From: Campylobacterota bacterium | GTDB lineage: Bacteria > Campylobacterota > Campylobacteria > Campylobacterales > Sulfurovaceae | DNA length: 5,470 bases | Assembly: GCA_015488875.1 (NCBI GenBank) | Contig: WFMX01000250.1 | Location: 1 to 5,470 of the forward strand | Reading direction: 5' to 3' | Shown here: piece by piece, positions 1-5,470 of the stretch | Layout of the letters: every line of letters starts with the position of its first letter | Position numbering within the stretch: position 1 is the first letter of the stretch | Program-made: the position numbers and the translations under genes | The notes under the pieces: generated by a model | Databases searched by the model: none | Told to the model about the DNA's origin: nothing | What the model saw: only the letters and a program-made list of their open reading frames with translations

Positions 1-41
1 GATATAGCCATGTTGCAGTCGAGGGCGAACGATCACTATGC

Positions 42-86
42 GGGGACACAGGTTTCATTCGCTTCGCTCACAAAACCAATGTCCCC
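42..86. repeat. Strong imperfect hairpin, REP-like or mobile-element remnant, downstream of carA
   Basis: GGGGACA (42-48) pairs perfectly with TGTCCCC (80-86). After a symmetric two-base internal loop (49-50 and 78-79), GGTTT (51-55) pairs with AAACC (73-77), giving 12 base pairs around a 17-base loop. Read on the minus strand, that loop contains GCGAAGC, known as an unusually stable DNA mini-hairpin. The arrangement recalls REP sequences linked to IS200-like (RAYT) transposases, but no transposase is visible and copy number cannot be judged here. It lies 76 bases beyond the carA stop. Neither strand has a T-run after the stem, so a standard intrinsic terminator is unlikely, though the structure could still protect the 3' end of the carA mRNA. 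Confidence 0.5.
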
Positions 87-162
87 TAATTGGAGCAAAA
101 GCCAACCTCTTTTAATCATCTGTCGAACAATCAACTCAAAACTCCCAACAAACAATAATATA

Positions 163-1281
163 TCAAAGTATCTTTGCAAAATCACTAAATATGTATGCAC
201 TCTCATGCGGTCCTGGGCTAGACTCTGGGTGGTGCTGCACTGACATCACGGGGGAGTCGTTGTATCTCAATCCCTCTATGGTGTTGTCAAACAGGTTGGT
301 GTGCGTGACAGTCGCTATCTCTGTGATATTGTCAGGTACATTATAGTTGTGATTTTGAGCTGTGATCTCTACCTTGCCATTGGATTCGTTTTTGACTGGG
401 TGATTGCCACCATGATGACCAAACTTTAGCTTATAAGTGTCATACCCGTGCGATATAGAGAGCAGTTGATGACCTAGACATATGCCAAAGAGTGGTATCT
501 TGGCATCTATGAGCTTTTTGATCTTCTCTTGCTCTGCTTTGAGTATGAGCGGATCGCCAGGACCATTGGAGAGAAACACTCCATCTATCTCTTTGGAGTT
601 AAATCTATCTATGATATCTTGAGCATCTGTAGTATTGGGGACTACTTCCACTTCCATACCTGCGTGGGTGAGTTCGTTGAGTATATTTCTCTTGATACCA
701 AAATCTAGTGCTACTATCTTTTTGTTAGTATTTGGCTTCTCATACTCGAAACTCATCGCATTGTATCTAGCCTCTTTGTGAGTGTATGGCTTTTTGGTAC
801 TCACCTGTTCTATATAGTTGATCTCTTCTATGCGTGGAGAGTCTGCCAATATCTGCTTGAGTTTGGCTTCATCATTTATCTCTGTCGAGGCTACCATCAT
901 CATAGCACCTTCATCTCTGAGCATCTTGGTGAGATATCTAGTATCTATAGCTGTGATACCCATGATACCATATCGCTCTAGCAGTTCATGTAGAGGCTCT
1001 TGGGATCGGAAGTTTGATGGGCGAGACTGATAGCTTCTGACTATGATGCCTTTGCAGTGTGCCGATAGACTCTCCATATCTTGCTCATTACACCCTACTA
1101 TACCTATCTCTGGCATAGTAAAAGTGACGAACTGACCTGCATAGCTAGGGTCTGTCACTATCTCTTGGTATCCTGTCATAGATGTGTTAAATACTACCTC
1201 GCCTACGCTTGTGCCTGTAGCTCCGAAGCTCTCCGCCTCTAGCAGTGTGCCGTTTTCAAAATATAGTTTCACTCTAGCCAT
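163..1281 (-). CDS. carA: Carbamoyl-phosphate synthase small subunit (glutaminase)
   Basis: Glutamine amidotransferase subunit that hydrolyses glutamine and channels ammonia to the large subunit CarB for carbamoyl phosphate, feeding pyrimidine and arginine synthesis. At 372 residues it matches the family norm. The N-terminal CPSase domain (about 1-150) includes FNTSMTGYQEIVTDPSYAGQ (31-50) and GIMGITAIDTRYLT (105-118). The C-terminal class I glutaminase domain (about 187-372) has SNGPGDP (238-244), the nucleophile Cys268 in LFGICLGHQ, GGNHPV (291-296) and the His351/Glu353 pair in HHPESSPGPHES, so the catalytic triad is intact. The start is fixed by the family N-terminus, by AGGGGG eight bases upstream inside the end of the DUF507 gene, and by the one-base overlap with that gene's stop. 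carB is not adjacent within the window; separate carA and carB loci occur in Campylobacterota. It is the last gene of the visible operon and ends in TGA. Confidence 0.97.
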   Translation of the reverse strand: MARVKLYFENGTLLEAESFGATGTSVGEVVFNTSMTGYQEIVTDPSYAGQFVTFTMPEIGIVGCNEQDMESLSAHCKGIIVRSYQSRPSNFRSQEPLHELLERYGIMGITAIDTRYLTKMLRDEGAMMMVASTEINDEAKLKQILADSPRIEEINYIEQVSTKKPYTHKEARYNAMSFEYEKPNTNKKIVALDFGIKRNILNELTHAGMEVEVVPNTTDAQDIIDRFNSKEIDGVFLSNGPGDPLILKAEQEKIKKLIDAKIPLFGICLGHQLLSISHGYDTYKLKFGHHGGNHPVKNESNGKVEITAQNHNYNVPDNITEIATVTHTNLFDNTIEGLRYNDSPVMSVQHHPESSPGPHESAYIFSDFAKIL

Positions 1282-1832
1282 TATAACATCCCCCTTTTTG
1301 ACAACTCCTCTTGATATAGCCTTTCATACAATAGCTCATAATCCTGAGTACCAGGGATCACTTCTCTCTCCATATTTCTGATCTTTTTATATACTATATC
1401 ATCTATCTGATCATAAGCTTTTGCAAATGATTTGAAAGCTTTGAAGATTACATTTTTTATCTGGTTTTCATTGACATCATACTCTATGAGATAATTTTCG
1501 TACAACTCATCTAATATAGTGTGTGCTAAGTCATTATATCTATCATCATAGTTCATGATGACTCCATGCTCTGCTGCCATTCGCTTCTTTATCATAAAAA
1601 AGAGTTGTCTCTCATCAGCATGCTGAAACTCTATCTCATCATAATTTTCGTCTAATATGTCTTTGACTTTTTCATCAAGAGCATGCTCTTTTTTGAGGTT
1701 GGCATCTATGACCAGCTTCATCGCCTCGACCGCTGCATCTCTACCCTTTGGCATAGTGATGAATGGTGCATTGGCAAGGTCTATACCTATCTTGGTCGCT
1801 ACATATCCTGTCTGTTGTGGTTTCAATCTCAT
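1281..1832 (-). CDS. DUF507 family protein (uncharacterised), two-repeat form
   Basis: Protein of 183 residues recognised as DUF507 from its MRLKP start, the ADERQLFFMIKKR segment (72-84) and the EELSKRGML end. The family has no established function. The sequence is charged and looks mostly helical, with no signal peptide, membrane segment or cysteines, so a soluble cytosolic protein is inferred. The two halves appear to be diverged copies: residues 11-92 align without gaps to 102-183 at an offset of 91, with shared positions Ala12/103, Ile15/106, Leu19/110, Ile25/116, Asp53/144, Val56/147, Glu66/157, Asp73/164, Leu77/168 and Gly90/181. It has the strongest ribosome site of the operon, AAGGGAGG five bases before the ATG, lying across the purA stop codon. 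Its own stop overlaps the carA start by one base (TAATG). This tight packing between purA and carA implies co-expression, but a role in nucleotide metabolism is only inferred from position. Confidence 0.88.
   Translation of the reverse strand: MRLKPQQTGYVATKIGIDLANAPFITMPKGRDAAVEAMKLVIDANLKKEHALDEKVKDILDENYDEIEFQHADERQLFFMIKKRMAAEHGVIMNYDDRYNDLAHTILDELYENYLIEYDVNENQIKNVIFKAFKSFAKAYDQIDDIVYKKIRNMEREVIPGTQDYELLYERLYQEELSKRGML
1290..1295 (-). promoter_or_regulatory. Ribosome binding site of carA inside the DUF507 coding end
   Basis: AGGGGG on the minus strand, eight bases before the carA ATG at 1281. These bases also encode the last Arg-Gly of the DUF507 protein. With the TAATG overlap, this supports translational coupling of the two genes. 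Confidence 0.6.
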
Positions 1833-1837
1833 ATTTG

Positions 1838-1845
1838 CCTCCCTT
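1838..1845 (-). promoter_or_regulatory. Ribosome binding site of the DUF507 gene, overlapping the purA stop
   Basis: AAGGGAGG on the minus strand, five bases before the ATG at 1832. It is a near-perfect anti-16S match and shares bases with the purA TAA (1844-1846). Ribosomes ending purA would therefore clear or re-use this site, consistent with coupled translation. Confidence 0.75.
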
Positions 1846-3094
1846 AACGAATGATCGTATCTTCTCTCTGTGGACTTGTAGATATGATGCCTATCTTTGC
1901 ATCTATCATATCTTCAAGTGCCTCTATGTATGACTTGGCACTATCTGGTAGCTGGTCAAACTCTCTAGCCCCCTCCGTGCGTTCCCAGCCCTCAAAGCTT
2001 TTGTATATAGGTTTTGCATCTTGCATATCGTATGGTACATAATCTATCTCTTTGCCATCTACCTCATAAGCTACACAGACTTTCACCTCATCAAATCCAT
2101 CAAGTACATCAAGCTTCATAAGTGATACTTGGTCTACTCCATTGATGCGGACAGCATGTCTCATAGCTACTGCATCAAACCATCCACATCTCCTAGGTCT
2201 ACCTGTAGTCGTGCCATATTCATGACCTCTATCTCTAAGCTTGTCTCCACCATCACCAAAATCTTCACTAGGGAATGGTCCATTGCCTACTCTAGTACAG
2301 TATGCTTTGGCTATGCCAGTGACTTTGCCTATATCTTTGTGGTTTAGACCCAATCCACTCGATGCACCTGCACTTACAGTGGTAGAGCTAGTGACATATG
2401 GATATGTGCCGTGATCTATATCTAGCATAGTACCTTGCGCTCCCTCTAGGAGTATCTTCTTGCCATCTTTGAGACTCTTCCATACTAGTAGGGTGGTATC
2501 TGTGATATGTGGAGCCAAAACATCTCTATACTCATTTAGCTCATCTATCAGAGATATCTTTGAGGGTATATCTACACCCATCACTTCAAATATAGCTCTA
2601 TTTTGCTCAAAATACTCTACTATCTTGCTGGCTAACTTCTCTGTATCTTGCAACTCTCCTACTCTATGTCCTACTCTAGCTATCTTGTCTCCATAAGCTG
2701 GCCCTATACCTTTGCCTGTAGTGCCGATGGCTTTGTCACCCTTCATCCGTTCTCTAGCTTGATCTATCTGAGCATGATATGGGAGAAGCAGATGAGCCTT
2801 GTCAGATATAAACAGCCTGCCGTTAAGGTCATCGAACTGACTCATCTCTTCGATGAAGTCCACAGGAGATATCACTACACCATTGCCTACTACATTGGTA
2901 GCTTTGGGATTGAGTACTCCTGATGGTATGAGGTGTAGTGCATATGTCTTGTCCTCTACTACTATGGTATGCCCAGCGTTGTGACCACCTGCAAATCTAC
3001 ACACCATGTCATGCGTCTGTGCCATATGGTCTACTATCTTTCCTTTGCCCTCATCACCCCACTGGAGTCCTACGATAAGATCTGCTTTATTCAT
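1844..3094 (-). CDS. purA: Adenylosuccinate synthase
   Basis: Cytosolic enzyme joining IMP and aspartate with GTP hydrolysis to give adenylosuccinate, the committed step from IMP to AMP. From the chosen start it has 416 residues, within the normal bacterial range. All hallmark motifs are present: the P-loop-like QWGDEGKGK (11-19, catalytic Asp14), GGHNAGHT (36-43, catalytic His42), the signature GTTGKGIGPAY (124-134), LLEGAQGTMLDIDHGTYPYVTSS (215-237), and TRVGNGPFPSE followed by GTTTGRPRRCGWFD (294-307). The C-terminal SFEGW and GIISTSPQREDTII are also typical. An in-frame ATG at 3106 would add MDSK, but it lies only two bases from the hisZ stop with AAGG directly abutting it. The ATG at 3094 gives the family N-terminus MNKADLIVGLQWG and has AAGGATGGA upstream, so it is preferred. 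It follows hisZ by 14 bases and precedes the DUF507 gene by 11. No key residue is missing. Confidence 0.97.
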   Translation of the reverse strand: MNKADLIVGLQWGDEGKGKIVDHMAQTHDMVCRFAGGHNAGHTIVVEDKTYALHLIPSGVLNPKATNVVGNGVVISPVDFIEEMSQFDDLNGRLFISDKAHLLLPYHAQIDQARERMKGDKAIGTTGKGIGPAYGDKIARVGHRVGELQDTEKLASKIVEYFEQNRAIFEVMGVDIPSKISLIDELNEYRDVLAPHITDTTLLVWKSLKDGKKILLEGAQGTMLDIDHGTYPYVTSSTTVSAGASSGLGLNHKDIGKVTGIAKAYCTRVGNGPFPSEDFGDGGDKLRDRGHEYGTTTGRPRRCGWFDAVAMRHAVRINGVDQVSLMKLDVLDGFDEVKVCVAYEVDGKEIDYVPYDMQDAKPIYKSFEGWERTEGAREFDQLPDSAKSYIEALEDMIDAKIGIISTSPQREDTIIR

Positions 3095-3108
3095 CTTGCT
3101 ATCCATCC

Positions 3109-3954
3109 TTATAATCTACTCATTTTGTGAGCTATGCACTCATCTGTATATAGTGCGAAGCCTGCTGCGTCTATATCATCAACTGTATATGTGCCACCCA
3201 TCGCTAGTAGGGAGTTGCCCTCAAACATCTTGAATGTCAATGACTCATAATATCTCATCTTGGTATAATATAGTGGTGATATGACTATGTTGTCATATTC
3301 TATCTTGAATGATGCCTCTTTTATCTTCTGTAGTTCATCAGCGATATCATCTGGAAAATCGGATAAATTATCCAAATCCTCTATCTTGTGAAGTCTCACT
3401 AGGCTATCTATCCAAGGCAAATCTATCTGTAGTATCTTCTCTATATTGGTAGATTGTAGCAACTTTAGCGATATGCCATACTTTTCGTTGAGTAGGTGCG
3501 GTATACGGATATTGGCTAGTTGCATGATAGGTTTTATATCCAACTGTTTCATCATATCTATCGTAGTATTGGCAACTTCATCGAAACTACCATCTATCAC
3601 TTCTGCACCTACTTGATACTGCTCTTTAGTAGGGAATGTGACTGTGGGCTGTATGTAGAACCATCTTTTCGATAGCATACTTCTGCCCAATCTCTTGGTG
3701 ACTATGCGGACTACATCTACTGTACTATCTGCCCTGAGTGTCACTTCATGGTTGGACTCATCGTTGAGTCTGATGAGTGGTTTGAGATCGCTGAAGCTCT
3801 CATGTTGATGGTATGAAAATACAGGTGTCACTATCTCTTCATACCCTAGAGACTCTAGCCTCTCACCTGCTATATGCTCTATCTCTCTCTTGATTTTTGC
3901 ACTCTTGCCAAAGTATAGTCTACTTCCACTAGGTATCTCATGTTCAAATATCAT
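3109..3954 (-). CDS. hisZ: ATP phosphoribosyltransferase regulatory subunit HisZ-like (HisRS paralogue)
   Basis: Catalytically dead relative of the histidyl-tRNA synthetase core. In systems with short-form HisG it binds HisG and is needed for activity and histidine feedback at the first step of histidine synthesis. At 281 residues it has only the class II synthetase core and lacks the C-terminal anticodon-binding domain. Motif 1 is around 31-50 (ERLESLGYEEIVTPVFSYHQ). Motif 2 spans about 71-120 (VTLRADST, then KRWFYIQPTVTFP and YQVGAEVIDG). A motif 3-like end is at 247-271 (NSLLAMGGTYT, AAGFALYTDE). Residues an active HisRS needs are missing: the motif 2 FRxE arginine is replaced in VTFP, the Arg of RGLDYY aligns with Thr231 in TKMRYY, and GGRYD reads GGTYT. 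This supports a regulatory subunit rather than a synthetase. The start overlaps the aminotransferase stop by four bases (ATGA), with only a weak GAGAG ribosome site, suggesting translational coupling. hisG is not in the window. Confidence 0.85.
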   Translation of the reverse strand: MIFEHEIPSGSRLYFGKSAKIKREIEHIAGERLESLGYEEIVTPVFSYHQHESFSDLKPLIRLNDESNHEVTLRADSTVDVVRIVTKRLGRSMLSKRWFYIQPTVTFPTKEQYQVGAEVIDGSFDEVANTTIDMMKQLDIKPIMQLANIRIPHLLNEKYGISLKLLQSTNIEKILQIDLPWIDSLVRLHKIEDLDNLSDFPDDIADELQKIKEASFKIEYDNIVISPLYYTKMRYYESLTFKMFEGNSLLAMGGTYTVDDIDAAGFALYTDECIAHKMSRL

Positions 3955-5078
3955 TTTTGCTCTCTATTTAACATAGTTTTGAAGTATGTCTCGTTAAAGA
4001 TACGACTAGCAGTGCCGTCAAACTCTCGTCTACCTATCTTGGCTAGTGCTAGTTCCACTGCATTGACTACCCACACCATCTCATTGATAGGTATGAGTCC
4101 CATCTGATTGATACGAAATATCTTGCCTTTAAGATGGTCTTGTCCACCTGCTACATTAACTCCAAAATCGCTCTTGAGCAGACTTCTTATCTCTGAAGCA
4201 TCGTTATCATCTATAGTAGTCATAGATCTAGCTGGGGCAGTAGGATATGAGTGAAGCCCTATAGCCTCTAGTGCAAATCTAGTAGCCTTGGCTCTTCTAG
4301 CTGTATCACAATAGAGCTTACCAAACCCATCCCCCTCGTCTATATGTCGCAGTATAGCACGAAGTCCTATGATGAGCGTAGTGGCCGCTGTATATGCTGT
4401 AGTATTTTGAGACTGTTTTTTGATCTCTGATGCTAAGTTGAGATAGTAGCCTTTGCCTTGACCTATCTTCTCTATAGCTCTACTACTTAGACCCAATATA
4501 GACAAGCCTGGTGGCAACATAAGAGCCTTTTGACTACCTGCAATGAGACAATCAATATGCTCTACCGCTATCCTCTCTACACCTACTGCCGTGATACCAT
4601 CTGCTATCACCATAATATCTGGATTTATCTCTTTGACCGCTTTGGCTATCTCCTCTACTGGATGTCTCAGACCACCTGCTGACTCTGATATCTGTATAGC
4701 TATAGCATCTATCTGTGGATTGGCTTTTATCGCCTCTACCACTTCATCTACAGAAGCTGGAGTATCCCAATCGTGCTTGATCTCTATGTTTTTGAGTCCA
4801 CTAGCTACTGCTATCTTGCCAAATCTCTCACCAAACTTGCCTGAGTTGATACTCAAAAGTGTATCATGACATAGATTGACTACCGCCGACTCCATAGCAC
4901 CTGTACCTGACGATGCTAGCATTATCACTTCATCAGTTGCAAAGAGCTTGAAAAGTAGCTCTCTAGTCTCTCCAAATATCTCTTCAAACTCTGCTGTGCG
5001 GTGGTGGATCGTCTCTCCTGCCATAGCCACACGAACAAACTCTGGCACTGCTGTAGGTCCTGGTGTAAATAGTAACAT
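3951..5078 (-). CDS. Class V PLP-dependent aminotransferase (alanine/serine-glyoxylate aminotransferase-like)
   Basis: Predicted cytosolic pyridoxal-phosphate transaminase of the COG0075 group (alanine-, serine- or phosphoserine-type aminotransferases). Numbering from the chosen start gives 375 residues, close to the family's usual size. Visible marks are the N-terminal TPGPT (5-9), HHRTAEF (25-31), the cofactor-phosphate loop ASSGTGAMES (55-64), the ADGITAVG segment with Asp160 for the PLP ring nitrogen, and the Schiff-base lysine Lys184 in AGSQKALMLPPG. A C-terminal FRINQMG (321-327) carries the likely substrate-carboxylate Arg322. The start at 5078 is preferred over an upstream in-frame ATG at 5126. 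It has AGGGGA seven bases upstream, the protein then begins at the conserved MLLFTPGP, and the extra 16 residues would overlap the candidate -10 box. This is the first gene of the operon, and its stop overlaps the next start as ATGA. Substrate choice cannot be read from sequence; a serine-biosynthesis or glyoxylate role is possible. Relatives are sometimes mislabelled soluble hydrogenase subunit. Confidence 0.9.
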   Translation of the reverse strand: MLLFTPGPTAVPEFVRVAMAGETIHHRTAEFEEIFGETRELLFKLFATDEVIMLASSGTGAMESAVVNLCHDTLLSINSGKFGERFGKIAVASGLKNIEIKHDWDTPASVDEVVEAIKANPQIDAIAIQISESAGGLRHPVEEIAKAVKEINPDIMVIADGITAVGVERIAVEHIDCLIAGSQKALMLPPGLSILGLSSRAIEKIGQGKGYYLNLASEIKKQSQNTTAYTAATTLIIGLRAILRHIDEGDGFGKLYCDTARRAKATRFALEAIGLHSYPTAPARSMTTIDDNDASEIRSLLKSDFGVNVAGGQDHLKGKIFRINQMGLIPINEMVWVVNAVELALAKIGRREFDGTASRIFNETYFKTMLNREQK

Positions 5079-5085
5079 AAATATA

Positions 5086-5091
5086 TCCCCT
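5086..5091 (-). promoter_or_regulatory. Ribosome binding site of the aminotransferase gene
   Basis: AGGGGA on the minus strand, seven bases before the ATG at 5078. It decides the start in favour of 5078 over the upstream in-frame ATG at 5126. Confidence 0.75.
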
Positions 5092-5115
5092 ATTGTTATC
5101 ACATAATTAAAGTGG

Positions 5116-5121
5116 ATTATA
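5116..5121 (-). promoter_or_regulatory. Candidate sigma-70 -10 box for the operon
   Basis: On the minus strand this reads TATAAT, a perfect -10 consensus, 37 bases before the aminotransferase ATG at 5078. Transcription would start near 5109, giving a leader of about 30 bases. No good -35 hexamer sits at 16-18 bases upstream (the position reads CCCATA). Weak or absent -35 elements are common in Campylobacterota promoters. The site lies in AT-rich non-coding DNA at the head of the gene cluster, which supports the call, but a chance match in such DNA is possible. Confidence 0.55.
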
Positions 5122-5126
5122 TCCAA

Positions 5127-5470
5127 ACTCTATTTAGGTATGGGTAAAGAGGAAAATCAAAATAAAATGTTGTGATACTCCATTTAACTTTTAGGATTTA
5201 GACATCCTTCGCCAACCCCAAAAAGCACTAGACAGTTTAACTCAAAAAAGAAAAAATAGATTCCTTCTAAAAAGTGTGGGTAAACCAATACATCCCAATT
5301 GCTTAAACTTATGACTTCTTAACTTTAGCCGTGACTTCAAACGAACTGCCTATCTACACATCAATAACGATTATTAAAGTATTGATAGAATACTTTTATT
5401 TAAAAATTATAGGCAGATCATCTAAAAATAGACTAAAATTATATATTCTAAGCTATATCTGCATTATTAA
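5127..5470. other. AT-rich intergenic region with no convincing gene
   Basis: About 340 bases upstream of the operon, visibly more AT-rich than the coding part, with stops in all frames and no open frame that has both a ribosome site and any recognisable protein. It holds the nested inverted repeats at 5343-5419, a small stem at about 5194-5209 (AGGAT/ATCCT), and several loose TTTAACT- or TTAACTT-type direct repeats between 5183 and 5325. AT-rich plus-strand stretches such as TATATT at 5442-5447 could serve a divergent gene beyond the right edge, but no -35 partner supports this. Confidence 0.6.
5343..5419. repeat. Nested inverted repeats with mutually exclusive stems
   Basis: CTGCCTAT (5346-5353) and ATAGGCAG (5409-5416) form a perfect 8-bp outer stem, extended by GA/TC after one mismatch to 5343-5419. 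Inside, AAAGTATT (5376-5383) and AATACTTT (5389-5396) form an 8-bp hairpin around GATAG. A competing 7-bp pairing joins ATCAATA (5360-5366) to TATTGAT (5380-5386) and uses part of the same bases. On the plus strand the inner hairpin is followed by TTATTT, a weak terminator-like tail. It could be a structured RNA, a regulator binding region or a remnant insertion. The AT-rich inner stems may also arise by chance; the GC-containing outer stem is less easily dismissed. Confidence 0.4.

Noticed and set aside
42..86. Rho-independent terminator for carA
   Set aside because: The stem is strong, but no T-run follows it on the minus strand; the downstream sequence begins GCATAGTG.
98..114. AAAAG/CTTTT small stem as a carA terminator
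   Set aside because: Only five mostly A-T pairs with a seven-base loop, no GC-rich core and no T-run after it on the minus strand.
10..243. Plus-strand 77-codon open frame starting at the left edge
   Set aside because: It runs through the hairpin and then into the 3' end of carA on the opposite strand. It has no ribosome site or recognisable domain and is low in plausible protein character.
778..5106. Many plus-strand open frames of 63-108 codons opposite the five genes
   Set aside because: All lie antisense to well-identified genes and have no recognisable domains; they are composition shadows.
5155..5182. Minus-strand micro-ORF MEYHNILF upstream of the operon as a leader peptide
   Set aside because: Only eight codons, a single histidine, no attenuator structure after it, and it lies upstream of the proposed promoter.
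5376..5396. AT-rich hairpin with TTATTT tail as an intrinsic terminator on the plus strand
   Set aside because: Only one G-C pair in the stem and no plus-strand gene ends before it; kept only as part of the nested repeat.
1..5470. CRISPR array, tRNA, rRNA, toxin-antitoxin, phage-defence or other novel multi-gene system
   Set aside because: No regularly spaced direct repeats, no RNA gene signatures, and all long frames belong to conserved metabolic families or DUF507.

Overview
This window carries one compact, leftward-transcribed (minus strand) housekeeping gene cluster, flanked by a short left segment and an AT-rich right intergenic region. The protein sequences (PurA, CarA, a double-length DUF507 protein and a short HisZ-like protein) and their order resemble sulfur-oxidising Campylobacterota (Sulfurimonas/Sulfurovum type). 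That placement rests on recalled family resemblance, not on a search. Coding DNA makes heavy use of ATA, GTA and AGA codons.

Reading along the minus strand from right to left, a candidate promoter near 5116-5121 is followed by five genes. They are a class V PLP-dependent aminotransferase (5078-3951), a HisZ-like ATP phosphoribosyltransferase regulatory subunit (3954-3109), adenylosuccinate synthase purA (3094-1844), a DUF507 protein (1832-1281) and the carbamoyl-phosphate synthase small subunit carA (1281-163). The junctions are a 4-nt ATGA overlap, a 14-nt gap, an 11-nt gap and a 1-nt TAATG overlap. No promoter or terminator is evident between the genes, so they very likely form one polycistronic, translationally coupled operon.

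The genes link amino-acid and nucleotide metabolism. HisZ would control the first step of histidine synthesis, which consumes ATP and PRPP and releases AICAR. AICAR becomes IMP, which PurA commits to AMP, so hisZ and purA sit on one adenine-recycling loop. CarA supplies glutamine-derived ammonia for carbamoyl phosphate (pyrimidines and arginine). The aminotransferase handles amino groups of small amino acids, but its exact substrate is not readable. The DUF507 protein has no known function.

The left segment (1-162) holds a strong imperfect hairpin at 42-86 that resembles a REP or small mobile-element remnant. The right segment (5127-5470) has no convincing gene, but it contains a nested set of inverted repeats that could form alternative structures. 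I see no CRISPR, tRNA, rRNA, intact transposase or defence system. The most open questions are the double-repeat DUF507 protein inside the operon and the two structured intergenic elements.
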